A DNA stretch of 64,000 nt from assembly GCA_005503085.1 (NCBI GenBank), contig SCOI01000009.1, positions 1 through 64,000 on the forward strand, written 5' to 3'. Each line of letters starts with the position of its first letter. Position 1 is the stretch's first letter. This stretch comes from Burkholderiales bacterium C2. GTDB taxonomy: Bacteria > Pseudomonadota > Gammaproteobacteria > Burkholderiales > Burkholderiaceae_C. Made by a program: the position numbers and the translations under genes. The notes below the pieces were generated by a model, which saw nothing but the letters and a program-made list of their open reading frames with translations, was not told where the DNA came from and ran no database searches. Below are positions 9,146 through 17,541 of the stretch, piece by piece.

Positions 9146-9783
9146 TGGGGCGGCCCGTTCTTCTGGTCCTGGCCGGCGTCAATGGCGCAGGCAAAAGTTC
9201 CATCGGCGGCAACATCATGCTGCGCAAGGCTGGGCTGACCTGGTTTAACCCCGATACCTACACCCGCATACTCGTTCAGGGCGGTATGTCCGCCGGCGAG
9301 GCCAATGCGTGCGCGTGGCAACACGGCGTGAACTTGATCGACCGGGCCGTTGCGGCTGGGCTCAGTCACGCGTTCGAGACGACCCTGGGCGGCTCGACGA
9401 TGACCCAAAAGATTGCCGCCGCCGCTCGGACGCACGACGTTCTGGTCTGGTTCTGCGGTCTGGCCTCGCCGGAGAAGCACATCGCCCGTGTGGCCGCCCG
9501 GGTGGCAGCTGGCGGACACGACATTCCAGAGGCCAAGATCCGCGAGCGCTGGGTCCGCGCGCCGCTGAATCTCATCGACTTGATGCCCAAGTTGAGCGAG
9601 TTGCGCGTTTTCGATAACAGCACCGATGCGTTACCGGGCGCCCCAGTATCGAACCCGATGCTGGTCCTGCACGCACAAAACGGCGCTGTCAGTTTCCCTC
9701 GTGCCCTCGAGGACCTTGAGCGCACGCCAGCCTGGGCCAAGCCAATCGTGAAGGCGGCCCGCGACTTCGAACGCAGGCGGTGA
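9145..9783 (+). CDS. Zeta toxin family P-loop kinase
   Basis: The 212-residue protein begins with a hydrophobic strand and a Walker A motif GVNGAGKSS (Lys17, Ser18), followed by NPDTY, where the Asp sits as in zeta and AAA-type kinases that phosphorylate UDP-sugars, and an ETTLGG strand. This matches the zeta_toxin family, whose members phosphorylate UDP-N-acetylglucosamine and block cell-wall synthesis. Its partner here is Phd-like instead of the classical epsilon protein. Length and motifs look intact. It could also be a nucleoside-type kinase of the same superfamily, but the coupled antitoxin makes the toxin role likely. Confidence 0.8.
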   Translation: MGRPVLLVLAGVNGAGKSSIGGNIMLRKAGLTWFNPDTYTRILVQGGMSAGEANACAWQHGVNLIDRAVAAGLSHAFETTLGGSTMTQKIAAAARTHDVLVWFCGLASPEKHIARVAARVAAGGHDIPEAKIRERWVRAPLNLIDLMPKLSELRVFDNSTDALPGAPVSNPMLVLHAQNGAVSFPRALEDLERTPAWAKPIVKAARDFERRR

Positions 9784-9810
9784 TCTAGAGTGCGCGATCA
9801 CGCGCGGTGG

Positions 9811-9838
9811 GCGACAGCAATGGGCACCTTGCTGTCGC
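9811..9838 (+). terminator. Candidate terminator after the toxin-antitoxin operon
   Basis: A perfect 10-bp inverted repeat, GCGACAGCAA (9811-9820) and TTGCTGTCGC (9829-9838), with an 8-base loop lies 28 bases after the toxin stop. No U run follows. It may also protect the 3' end of the opposing TIGR02450 transcript. Confidence 0.5.
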
Positions 9839-9922
9839 TCGCCGTGTCTGAGCCGATGACAGCAACGGGTCGATAGCATGAGTCCCCATGCACGGATAGC
9901 AGACGCCCGAGACGACCTCGCG

Positions 9923-10201
9923 TCACACCCAGCCTTGGCGCCAACGACTCGCGTCGGTCAGCTCGCGCCAGTGCAGTAGATACACCCGCTTGGAATGCAC
10001 GGCCTCCAGTTCGACCTGCTCGACGCGCATCGAGGGTGGTTCGGGTTCGATGACGCGCGTGACGACGAAGTGCTTTTCGCGATTGCGCGGCTTCACCGCC
10101 GTCCACTTCGTCATCAACAGCTTCGTTGGGCTCAGCGGGTTCTTCGGCGCCACTTGCTTGGGCGCGGTCGCTACACCCACGGGCTCGGGATTCGGTTTCA
10201 T
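9923..10201 (-). CDS. TIGR02450 family Trp-rich protein
   Basis: The 92-residue product carries the conserved core of this small family: LLMTKWTAVKP, a basic EKHFVVT strand, an ELEAVHSKRVYLLHW segment and a WRELTDASRWRQGW end. The family is widespread in proteobacteria and cyanobacteria and has no established function. I start it at the ATG at 10201; an in-frame ATG at 10261 would add 20 residues that overlap the IS256-like scar and are unlike the family. No good ribosome site is seen at either position. The gene sits between a toxin-antitoxin pair and IS debris, so its promoter may have been altered. Confidence 0.75.
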   Translation of the reverse strand: MKPNPEPVGVATAPKQVAPKNPLSPTKLLMTKWTAVKPRNREKHFVVTRVIEPEPPSMRVEQVELEAVHSKRVYLLHWRELTDASRWRQGWV

Positions 10202-10249
10202 AGGTAGTGATGATGCGGCACGTGTCGACTCACCGGCGGCTGCTCGCCA

Positions 10250-10480
10250 GAAAGACGACATTCATCCATCGCATCTACGCTTCGGCGAACGACTGCTTGA
10301 TGCCGGTCACCGTGAGTACCGCAGCCGAACGTGGAGGACATGAACTGAACCATCTGGCGCAGCACATCAGTATCGGCTCCCTTCTCGGCGAGCTCAGCCA
10401 ATGCGATAGTAGAGGCGGTCATCGTGTATTCCTTTTGGATCAAAGTTGGTGGGTCGCACCCCAACCTTATCCGGACTCAC
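10250..10480 (-). pseudogene. Remnant of an IS256-family transposase
   Basis: From the ATG at 10422 the minus strand encodes MTASTIALAELAEKGAD and then TDVLRQMVQFM, which matches the N-terminus of IS256-family transposases of betaproteobacteria. After about 28 residues the similarity stops abruptly and the frame runs into unrelated sequence, so almost the whole transposase is deleted. The bases upstream of the start (about 10440-10480), reading GGATAAGGTTGGGGTGCGAC on the minus strand, could be the terminal repeat of the element. The inner boundary is approximate. This is a dead scar beside another decayed gene. Confidence 0.6.
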
Positions 10481-10536
10481 GATGGCCACCCTCTACGGGC
10501 CGCCTCGCTCAAGAACTTACACCACCTCGCGGGACA

Positions 10537-10838
10537 TCACCACCGGTAGGCGGCCAACAGGTTGTACGCGCCGTGCTTGCCGCCCATCGAGAACGGCTGG
10601 CATGGGGGCCTCCAGCGACCAGTTCGATGTCGGTAGGTAGCGATTTCCAGTCGAAATCTCGAACATCGCCTTCGTGAATCGGCCACCCTGACACTAGTAG
10701 ATATCCTTCCTTTTGATTCCCGCGAAGCGTGTCATACGCCCACCTTTCCCCTTCCAAGACCGCGAGTGGCTTGAAGCCGGCCACGCTTGCGCCCAGGGCC
10801 AAGCCGCCAGCTCCGGCAAAGAGCTCAACTGAACGCAT
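10537..10838 (-). pseudogene. Truncated, frameshifted DNA cytosine-5 methyltransferase
   Basis: The start encodes MRSVELFAGAGGLALG, the AdoMet-binding motif I of C5 cytosine methyltransferases, followed by a normal early core (EGDVRDFDWKSL, ELVAGGP). At the run of five C on the minus strand (10604-10608) the frame breaks. Inserting one base restores GGPPCQPFSMGGKHGAYN, the catalytic PCQ motif IV, before an unrelated stop at 10537. The gene is therefore inactivated twice, by a one-base loss at the catalytic motif and by loss of about three quarters of the protein. It overlaps the end of an upstream frame by 14 bases, so it was once part of an operon, perhaps restriction-modification. Confidence 0.78.
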
Positions 10839-10986
10839 CCGACACCTCAAGAATTTTGTCTAGGTGTAGCTCGGTAGGCCTGTCGCCTTCAGGGTCTGGA
10901 GCACACCGAATCGCTCCGGCGCGATCTAGCACCGCGACGAATTTTCGTAAAAATTCATCGCGTGAGCAGGCCGTTTTGGCACCTAG
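10825..10986 (-). pseudogene. 3' fragment of an unidentified gene upstream of the broken methyltransferase
   Basis: A minus-strand open frame whose last 50 or so residues (SRDEFLRKFVAVLDRAGAI, then PTELHLDKILEVSD) look protein-like ends 14 bases inside the methyltransferase start. Further upstream the frame continues only as low-complexity antisense of the TrbM-like gene, so I take it as the remaining 3' end of a gene cut by the arrival of the secretion cluster. I do not recognise the family. A partner of a restriction-modification system is possible from position only. Confidence 0.3.
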
Positions 10987-11057
10987 AGTTTCCACACAGG
11001 ACGCAACAACGCGCCCTGCTGCGAAACCCCAAGGTCCCGACAACAGCCTGCTCCGCC

Positions 11058-11639
11058 ATGAATGCCTGCCCGACCTCCGCGCCTCGCAGCCCAGCCAGAA
11101 AGCCTGAGGCTGCTGCGCCCACCTCCCGGACTTACGGCACAGCTGCGACTCTGGCAACTGCCGCCGCGCTGCTCAGCACCAGTCTCCCTGCCGCATCCGT
11201 CGACGGATGCCAAGTCTTGCTCTGCCTCGCCGCGCCGAGCTGGCGTGCGATCCCCCAATGCGTGCCCACGATCACCCAGCTACTGCGCGACCTGGCCCGG
11301 GGCAGAGCTTTCCCCTCCTGCGCAATGGCCGGCAGCGGCAACGTCGCTGACCATGCCTGGGCCAGCGCGCCCAGCAACTGCCCGCCCCAGTACACACGGG
11401 TCGTTGATGGCCCGAATGGCCCCCGCTACTACTGCAACTACACCGGAGCCGTATCCGTCACCATCAATGGCGCGGCCTTCGCCCGCACCTGGTGGGCCAT
11501 GGACGGCAACACGGTGACCGAGTTCAGCCCCGCCGCCAAAGCCCAGCTCGGTCGCTGGGACACGCAGTTCGATGACGACTACGCCGCCTGGCTCGCCACC
11601 CAGCCGCCGCCGGCCCCACCGGCTGAGCCCAGCAATTGA
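11058..11639 (+). CDS. TrbM/KikA-like conjugal transfer protein
   Basis: The 193-residue product has an N-terminal hydrophobic segment (about residues 25-45) that may act as a signal peptide, and then a Cys-rich start GCQVLLCLAAP with further cysteines in IPQCV and FPSCAMAG. This spacing resembles the TrbM family of conjugation proteins, found near mating-pair-formation genes. The remainder has a Cys-containing beta-rich segment and a proline-rich tail. The start is uncertain; 11058 is an ATG just before the basic N-terminus, and an earlier in-frame start at 10962 reads through the methyltransferase debris. It is the first gene of the type IV secretion operon, 16 bases before virB1. Confidence 0.55.
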   Translation: MNACPTSAPRSPARKPEAAAPTSRTYGTAATLATAAALLSTSLPAASVDGCQVLLCLAAPSWRAIPQCVPTITQLLRDLARGRAFPSCAMAGSGNVADHAWASAPSNCPPQYTRVVDGPNGPRYYCNYTGAVSVTINGAAFARTWWAMDGNTVTEFSPAAKAQLGRWDTQFDDDYAAWLATQPPPAPPAEPSN

Positions 11640-11655
11640 TGAGGCGTGGTTCACC

Positions 11656-12132
11656 ATGGATGCCGCCACCTTCCTCTCGCTGACCATGGCCTGTGCGCCT
11701 CAGCTTCATGTCGACACGGCACGCGCGCTGGTCAGCACCGAAAGCGCCTTCAACCCGTGGGCCATTGGCGTGGTCGGCGGTGCGCTGGTGCGCCAGCCCC
11801 GAAGCCGCGCTGAAGCCCTGGCCACTGCTCGGGCTTTGCGGGCCCAAGGGTGGAACTTCAGTGTCGGACTCGGCCAGATCAACATTGGCAACTTCGACCG
11901 ATTGAAGCTGACGGTCGACACGGCCTTCGAGCCCTGCACCAACCTGACCGCTATGCAGACGGTGCTGACCGAATGCATGGCCCGGGTCCCTCAGCCCTAT
12001 GGCTCGCCGCGAACAACGCAGACCACACTGCGACAGGCGCTGTCTTGCTACTACAGCGGCAACTTCGTCACCGGGTTCGCCCACGGCTATGTGCGCCGTG
12101 TGGCCCGCGCCATGCCCCGCGCTCCGCCGTAA
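11656..12132 (+). CDS. virB1: VirB1 lytic transglycosylase
   Basis: The 158-residue protein is an SLT-type lysozyme domain that opens peptidoglycan for assembly of the secretion channel. Visible family features are the catalytic glutamate Glu29 in ALVSTESAFNPWAIG, the SVGLGQIN strand (normally GLxQIN) and an ALSCYYSGN segment near the C-terminus. There is no obvious signal peptide, so export may rely on another route or the N-terminus may be extended. The ATG at 11656 follows the stop of the TrbM-like gene; the ribosome site (GAGG) is rather distant. It lies directly before virB2. Confidence 0.88.
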   Translation: MDAATFLSLTMACAPQLHVDTARALVSTESAFNPWAIGVVGGALVRQPRSRAEALATARALRAQGWNFSVGLGQINIGNFDRLKLTVDTAFEPCTNLTAMQTVLTECMARVPQPYGSPRTTQTTLRQALSCYYSGNFVTGFAHGYVRRVARAMPRAPP

Positions 12133-12195
12133 TCACCTCCGGCTGATATCCCACTCGTCGATACGCGTTCCCCAACACCGCAGGGAGGTGATCTC

Positions 12196-12492
12196 ATGCG
12201 CCCGAATTTCCACACCAGCATGGGCCCCAGTGCCCGCACCGCACTTGCTGTCTACGTCCTGCTGTGCTGCCAACTGGCGGCAGCGCAGGGCTTCGAGAAG
12301 GTAAACACCACCGTGATGAACGTCAATGCCATCCTGGTGGTGGTGTCCGTTGCCGTGGTCACCATCGCCATCATCTGGGCCGGCTTCAAGATGATCTTCC
12401 AGGCGGCGCGCCTGTCCGATGTGGCGAACATCCTGATCGGCGGCACGCTGATCGGTGGCGCCGGCGCGTTTGCCGCCTTCATCGTCAGCTGA
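12196..12492 (+). CDS. virB2: VirB2 major pilin (TrbC/VirB2 family)
   Basis: The 98-residue protein has a signal peptide ending near AAAQG (about residue 31) and two hydrophobic helices (about 42-66 and 76-97) joined by a short polar loop, which is the pilin layout. It is expected to form the extracellular pilus of the system. A very strong ribosome site, GGGAGGTGAT, lies 4-13 bases before the ATG, in keeping with a structural protein needed in high amount. Confidence 0.88.
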   Translation: MRPNFHTSMGPSARTALAVYVLLCCQLAAAQGFEKVNTTVMNVNAILVVVSVAVVTIAIIWAGFKMIFQAARLSDVANILIGGTLIGGAGAFAAFIVS

Positions 12493-12510
12493 GCCCTGGC
12501 GGTGACTGCG

Positions 12511-12843
12511 ATGCAAAGCGAAGCCATCTTCAAGGGCGCCACGCGGCCGGCCACGGCCCTGGGCGTCCCGCTCACGCCCCTGGTGCTGCTGCTCGGCGCC
12601 GGCATGCTGCTGATCGTCTGGGGCGGCATCCTGGTCAGCTGGTGGATCGCGATGGGCGTCCTGCTGGCCGTCGGCCCCGCATGGCTCTGGATGCGCATCG
12701 TCACCGCGCAGGACGACCAGCGCTTCCGGCAGGCGTGCCTCGCCTTGAAGCTGCGCCTGCACGACCGCAATCGCGGCTTCTGGCGTGCTCGCAACTACAC
12801 CCCAACCCTGTACCGAGGAGCCCGCGATGCTTGGCATGTCTAG
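12511..12843 (+). CDS. virB3: VirB3 inner-membrane component
   Basis: The 110-residue protein has the VirB3 pattern: a short polar start (MQSEAIFKGATRPA), two hydrophobic segments at about residues 22-57 and a charged cytoplasmic tail with DDQRFRQ. VirB3 supports VirB4 at the inner-membrane complex. I prefer the ATG at 12511, preceded by GGCGGTGA; a GTG at 12502 would add three residues. Its end overlaps the start of virB4 by 17 bases. Confidence 0.86.
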   Translation: MQSEAIFKGATRPATALGVPLTPLVLLLGAGMLLIVWGGILVSWWIAMGVLLAVGPAWLWMRIVTAQDDQRFRQACLALKLRLHDRNRGFWRARNYTPTLYRGARDAWHV

Positions 12844-15328
12844 CAGCACAAACGTAGCACCACTCTGGCCGTGGCGCCGCAAGACCCAGCCCCGGCACTG
12901 GGCGCGCGCACGCGCGGAGAACCCCGTCGCCGCCTTCGTGCCCTTCTCCTCGCTGCTCAGCCCGCACGACGTGATCACACGTGGCGGGGACTATCTGCGG
13001 GTCTGGCGCCTCGATGGCATCGACTTCGAGTGCGCGGACGAACACCAGATCGCGGAGCGCCATGAGACGCTGTGCAACCTGCTGCGCAACCTCGCCGGCG
13101 GCCAATGGGCCGTGTGGACCCATCGGCTGCACCGCCGCGTTGCCGATCATCTGCAAGACCCGCAGGCCCCCGGCTTCGCCCGAGATCTGTCCCAGGCCTA
13201 CCAGGCCAGGCTCGCTCAGACGCAGCTGAGCGGGCGGCCGATGATGAGCAATGAGCTCTACCTGACGCTGGTCTACCGGCCGAATTCTTCGCGCCTCGGC
13301 CGCGCACTGCGCGCCAGGCCGCGCTCGCGAATAGCGATTGCCGAGGCCAAGACCGAGGCCATGCGCGTGATGGAAGAGCAGTCTGCGCTGGTGGCGCGGG
13401 TGCTGCGAGGCTTCGGCCCCAGGCTGCTTGGCGCCCGGCATCAGGGTGGGCGCCCGTACTCCGAGCTGGCCGAGTTCCTCGGCTATCTGGTCAACGGGCG
13501 CTCGGACCCGGTGCCCTTAGCGGCCGGCCCGCTCTACCGAACCTTGCCAACGGTCCGCCTGTTCTTTGGCGGCGACAAGCTCGAACTCCGGCATGGCGAC
13601 ACGCGCCGCTACGCGGCCCTGATCGACATCAAGGAGTATGCGGATGCGGTGGAGCCCGGCATCCTGAACGCGCTGCTGTATGAGACCAGCGAGTTCATCG
13701 AGACGCAGAGCTTCTCGATCCTGCCGCGCCGAGATGCCATGCGGGCGCTGGAACTGCAGCGGGATCAGCTGATCGCCAGCGAGGATGTGGTGGCGAGCCA
13801 GATCGCCGAGATGGACACAGCGCTCAATGACCTCGGAGATGGCCAGTTCTGCATGGGCGAGTATCACTACAGCCTGGTCGTGTTCGGCGAGGACCTGGCG
13901 GACGCAGGCCGGCGTGCCGCGCAGGCCATCGGCGCCGTCGGCGAGGCGTCGAGCCTGCAGATGTCGGCGGTGGACCTGGTGGCCGATGCCGCCTGGTTTG
14001 CCCAGATGCCCGGCAACTGGCAATGGCGGCCCCGGGATGCCAAGCTGTCCTCACGCGCCTTCGCAGCGCTGGCCAGCGCGCACAACTTCGCCAGCGGCAA
14101 GCGCGACGGCAATCCCTGGGGCGAGGCCCTGGCCCTGTTGCGCACGCCTTCCGGCCAACCCTTCTATCTGAACCTGCACAGCAGCCCGGAGGGCGAAGAC
14201 TCGGCGGACAAGAAGCTGCCAGGCAACACGCTGATCATCGGCTCCACCGGTGTCGGCAAGACCACGCTGGAGATGTTTCTGCTGACGCTCACGCGCAAAT
14301 GGGACCCGGCGCCACGCCTGGTGCTTTTCGATCTGGACCGCGGCTGCGAGATCGCCATCCGCGCGCTGGGCGGCCGCTACTTCACGCTGGAAGCGGGCAA
14401 GCCCACCGGCTGCAACCCGCTGCAACGCGAACCGACGCCCGCGCGCATCCAGTTCTGGGAGCAGCTGGTGCGCACCTGCCTCGCCAGCGCCGCCCTGCCT
14501 CTGCTGCCCGCCGATGAGCGGGCCATCGCCGCTGCCGTCCGCGCCGTGGCGATGATGCCGGCACCGTTGCGCCGCTTCTCGACCGTGCGGCAAAACCTGC
14601 CCAAGGCGGGAGAGAACAGCCTGTTCGAGCGGCTGGGGCGCTGGTGCGAAGGCGGCGCGCTGGGCTGGGTGTTCGACCAGGCCGACGACCGACTGCTGGA
14701 CATGGATCAGGCCTCGGTCATCGGCTTCGACACCACAGAGTTCCTGGACCTGCCCGAGGTCCGTACGCCGGTGATGATGTACCTGCTGCAGCTGATGGAA
14801 GAACTGGTCAACGGCGAGCGGCTCATCTATGTGATCTCGGAATTCTGGAAGGCCCTCGACCACGAGATCTTCAGCGACTTCGCCAAGCAGAAACAGAAGA
14901 CCATCCGCAAGCAGAACGGCCTGGGCATCTTCGACACGCAAAGCCCGTCCGATGTGCTGAGCCATCCCATCGGCCGCACGATGATCGAGCAGAGCGTGAC
15001 CAAGATCTTTCTGGCCAACCCGGAAGCGCTGCGCGAGGAGTATGTCGACGGCCTCGGCCTCAGCCAGGCCGAGTTCGAGATCGTGCGAAACCTCAGCGCC
15101 CAGGGCGGCCGACGCTTTCTGGTCAAGCAGGGCCATGCCAGCGCGATCTGCGAGCTGGACCTTGCCGGCCTGGATGACTTTATCGCGGTGCTCTCAGCTA
15201 CCACGGACAACGTGGCCCTGCTCGACACCGTGCGTGAACGCCATGGCAGCGATCCGTTTCAGTGGCTTCCAGTTTTCCGGCAGGAAGTTCAGGATCGAAG
15301 GCTTCGCAACTCTGGGAGAGCAGCATGA
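12827..15328 (+). CDS. virB4: VirB4 secretion ATPase (CagE/TrbE family)
   Basis: This 833-residue ATPase energises pilus assembly and substrate transfer at the inner membrane. The N-terminal CagE/TrbE domain spans roughly residues 30-400. The motor domain shows Walker A GSTGVGKTT with Lys478 and the usual downstream signatures (QNGLGIFDTQSPSD, IEQSVTKIFL). The Walker B region reads LIYVISEFWKAL: residue 671 is Ser where an Asp normally precedes the catalytic Glu, here Glu672. The start at 12827 has GAGGAG 6 bases upstream and overlaps virB3. The stop overlaps the next gene as ATGA. Confidence 0.93.
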   Translation: MLGMSSSTNVAPLWPWRRKTQPRHWARARAENPVAAFVPFSSLLSPHDVITRGGDYLRVWRLDGIDFECADEHQIAERHETLCNLLRNLAGGQWAVWTHRLHRRVADHLQDPQAPGFARDLSQAYQARLAQTQLSGRPMMSNELYLTLVYRPNSSRLGRALRARPRSRIAIAEAKTEAMRVMEEQSALVARVLRGFGPRLLGARHQGGRPYSELAEFLGYLVNGRSDPVPLAAGPLYRTLPTVRLFFGGDKLELRHGDTRRYAALIDIKEYADAVEPGILNALLYETSEFIETQSFSILPRRDAMRALELQRDQLIASEDVVASQIAEMDTALNDLGDGQFCMGEYHYSLVVFGEDLADAGRRAAQAIGAVGEASSLQMSAVDLVADAAWFAQMPGNWQWRPRDAKLSSRAFAALASAHNFASGKRDGNPWGEALALLRTPSGQPFYLNLHSSPEGEDSADKKLPGNTLIIGSTGVGKTTLEMFLLTLTRKWDPAPRLVLFDLDRGCEIAIRALGGRYFTLEAGKPTGCNPLQREPTPARIQFWEQLVRTCLASAALPLLPADERAIAAAVRAVAMMPAPLRRFSTVRQNLPKAGENSLFERLGRWCEGGALGWVFDQADDRLLDMDQASVIGFDTTEFLDLPEVRTPVMMYLLQLMEELVNGERLIYVISEFWKALDHEIFSDFAKQKQKTIRKQNGLGIFDTQSPSDVLSHPIGRTMIEQSVTKIFLANPEALREEYVDGLGLSQAEFEIVRNLSAQGGRRFLVKQGHASAICELDLAGLDDFIAVLSATTDNVALLDTVRERHGSDPFQWLPVFRQEVQDRRLRNSGRAA

Positions 15329-15732
15329 CCGCAGTTCAGCATCTCGCCGCGCTGTCCGCGCTGGCATTGGCCACCAGCGGCGCCTGCGCACAGTTCGTGA
15401 AGGGCAATGAGGCGGTCAGCCTGGCCCCCGACGGCAGCACCAGGGTCGAGACGCCGCCGCTGCCCAAGGCGACGCTGGGCAAGCCCTGCCCGGCCGCCAG
15501 TCCGGCATGTGGAACTGGCGGCTGGCTGATGGTGGAAACCAGAGAGGGTCTGCGTGAGTGCACCGAGATCTATGCGCGCCCAGGCTCGTGCCGGGGCTCT
15601 TCCTACGGCACGGAAAAGCGGCCAAGGCTTTGGATCGTCAAGTCCAAGGGCCAATGGTTGCAGTGCGAGCGACCGAGCCTAGACAGCAAATGCGTCACTA
15701 CCAAGACGCTGCCAAACATCGTTGTTCAGTGA
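15325..15732 (+). CDS. Small exported protein inside the type IV secretion operon
   Basis: The 135-residue protein starts with a signal peptide (MTAVQHLAALSALALATSGA, cleaved near CAQ at about 22). The mature part carries about six cysteines (motifs KPCPAASPACG, LRECTEIY, GSCRGSS, LQCERP, SKCVTT), which suggests a disulfide-stabilised periplasmic domain. Its ATG overlaps the virB4 stop and is preceded by GGGAGAG. In standard operons virB5 occupies this place, but here virB5 lies after virB6, so this gene is an extra. I do not recognise the family. Position points to a periplasmic accessory of the channel. Confidence 0.7.
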   Translation: MTAVQHLAALSALALATSGACAQFVKGNEAVSLAPDGSTRVETPPLPKATLGKPCPAASPACGTGGWLMVETREGLRECTEIYARPGSCRGSSYGTEKRPRLWIVKSKGQWLQCERPSLDSKCVTTKTLPNIVVQ

Positions 15733-15741
15733 GAAGTCATC

Positions 15742-16764
15742 ATGTTCGCCTGGGTCGGATCGCAGTTTGACAGTGTGCTGAACACCTATGTGGTCGACGT
15801 TGTGACAGCGCTGATGACGGCGATCACGCCCGTCGCACTGTCAGCGATGACGATCTGGATCGCGCTGTTCGGCTGGGCTGTGCTGCGCAACGAGATATCG
15901 GACACGGTCCCGGCCTTCGTCTGGAAGGTCTTCAAGATCGGCCTGGTCCTGGCATTCGCTCTGCAGTCCGGCGTCTACATCAGCCATGTGGTTGACACAG
16001 CCAATGCGCTCGCGACAGGTGTGGCCATGACCTTCCTGCCGCCGGCTGCGAATCCGAACATGGTCACTACCCCATACGCCATTCTTGACGCCTTCAACGA
16101 GCGAGCCAGTCAGCTCGTCGTCGATCTGCTGAAGGATGCCGGCATCACACGGGTGGACCTGGTGTTTGCGGCCATCGTCACCGCCTTCGGCAACGTCATC
16201 TTCCTCTGCCTGGCGCTGTTCGTCGTGACGCTCGCCAAGGTGTTCCTCACCTTCACCTTGGCGGTCGGTCCTCTCTTCATCCTCTGCCTGGCTTGGCGCC
16301 CAACAGCCCGCTTCTTCGACAGCTGGTTGTCCATGGTCCTGAATGCGGTGGTGCTCGCCTGGTTCGCTTTCTTCTCCCTGGGCCTCAGCGCGTCCATGGG
16401 CGAGAGGCTGGTTCAAGTCATTCAGGATCAAGGCGGCTTCCTCGGCCCCACCTTCAATGTCGTCGCCGAATCGCTGAAGTACTGCATCGTGATGATTCTG
16501 ATGGCCATCCTGTGCTTTCAGGCACCAAGCCTGGCAGCTGCACTCACCGGCGGCGCCGCTGTGCATCAAGGCGTCCAGATGATCCAGAACATCATGATGG
16601 TCTCGGGGCTGCGCTCGCGGTCGTTCACGAGAGGACCAGCCGGCAACAGTTCACAGGGCGGCGTTGCCCGCGCCGGCACCGGCGCTGCCCACACCCTAGG
16701 CCGAACAGTCGGCACGGCGCGGACCGCCGCCTACAAGCTCGCCGCGATGCGCGGCCAGGTGTGA
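15742..16764 (+). CDS. virB6: VirB6 polytopic inner-membrane protein (TrbL/VirB6 family)
   Basis: The 340-residue protein has a polar N-terminal stretch, then five or six hydrophobic segments (near residues 25-55, 65-90, 145-185, 190-220 and 240-270) with the large periplasmic loop typical of VirB6, and a Ser/Gly/Thr-rich cytoplasmic tail. It is expected to form part of the inner-membrane channel next to VirB3 and VirB4. It follows the small exported protein by 9 bases. Confidence 0.88.
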   Translation: MFAWVGSQFDSVLNTYVVDVVTALMTAITPVALSAMTIWIALFGWAVLRNEISDTVPAFVWKVFKIGLVLAFALQSGVYISHVVDTANALATGVAMTFLPPAANPNMVTTPYAILDAFNERASQLVVDLLKDAGITRVDLVFAAIVTAFGNVIFLCLALFVVTLAKVFLTFTLAVGPLFILCLAWRPTARFFDSWLSMVLNAVVLAWFAFFSLGLSASMGERLVQVIQDQGGFLGPTFNVVAESLKYCIVMILMAILCFQAPSLAAALTGGAAVHQGVQMIQNIMMVSGLRSRSFTRGPAGNSSQGGVARAGTGAAHTLGRTVGTARTAAYKLAAMRGQV

Positions 16765-16790
16765 TATCCCTCCAGTTCAGGAGCATTGCC

Positions 16791-17495
16791 ATGCACAAAC
16801 GTCACAGCATTTTCATCGCCGTCTGCATCATTGCCAGCGCATTCAGCCCGAAGCGAGCGCAGGCTCAGGGTATCCCGGTCATCGACGCCGCGAATCTGAT
16901 TCAGACCGTCCAGCAGGTCATGAACGACATCACCGCGATCAACAACCAGGTGCAGCAGATCGTTCAGTTGCAGGAGCAACTCAGCAGCATCAGCGGCGTC
17001 CGCAATCTCGGCGATGTCTTCAACAACCCGCTGCTGCGCAACTATGTGCCGGCCGAGGCCTACACCCTGATCAATGCGGTCGGCACCTCGGGATACTCCG
17101 GCCTCAACACCACGGCCAAGGCACTGCGTGACCGGCACATGGTCTACAACTGCCTGGACCGCAGCGGCGACGATCAAACCCGCTGCCAGGCCATGCTCGC
17201 CCAGCCCTACCAACAGAAGGGCCTGCTGCAGGACGCGATGAAGTCTGCAGCGGGTCGGCTCACCCAGATCCAGTCCTTGATGCGCCAGATCAATGCGACG
17301 GACGACCAGAAGGCCGTGCTGGAGATCCAGGCGCGCATCGGCGCGGAGAACGCGCTGCTGGCCCACGAGATGTCCCAGCTGCAGATGCTGCAGGGCATGT
17401 CGGACAGCGAAGAGCGCATCGCGCGGTCGCGCGAGCGAGAGCGTCAGTACCAGATGCTGAGCCGCACAGGGAAGGTCGCCGACTACCTGCCCTGA
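16791..17495 (+). CDS. virB5: VirB5 minor pilin
   Basis: The 234-residue protein has a signal peptide (basic MHKRH, hydrophobic core, cleavage near AQAQ at about 26) and a mostly helical mature part with the family's start IPVIDAANLIQ and long amphipathic helices rich in Gln. Only two cysteines are seen. VirB5 sits at the pilus tip and contacts recipient cells. The order B6 then B5 is reversed relative to the classical Agrobacterium operon. A CAGGAG ribosome site precedes the ATG. Confidence 0.87.
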   Translation: MHKRHSIFIAVCIIASAFSPKRAQAQGIPVIDAANLIQTVQQVMNDITAINNQVQQIVQLQEQLSSISGVRNLGDVFNNPLLRNYVPAEAYTLINAVGTSGYSGLNTTAKALRDRHMVYNCLDRSGDDQTRCQAMLAQPYQQKGLLQDAMKSAAGRLTQIQSLMRQINATDDQKAVLEIQARIGAENALLAHEMSQLQMLQGMSDSEERIARSRERERQYQMLSRTGKVADYLP

Positions 17496-17541
17496 ACCCA
17501 GACCCCGGCCGCGCGACCGTGCGGCCTTGAGAGGACCCGTC

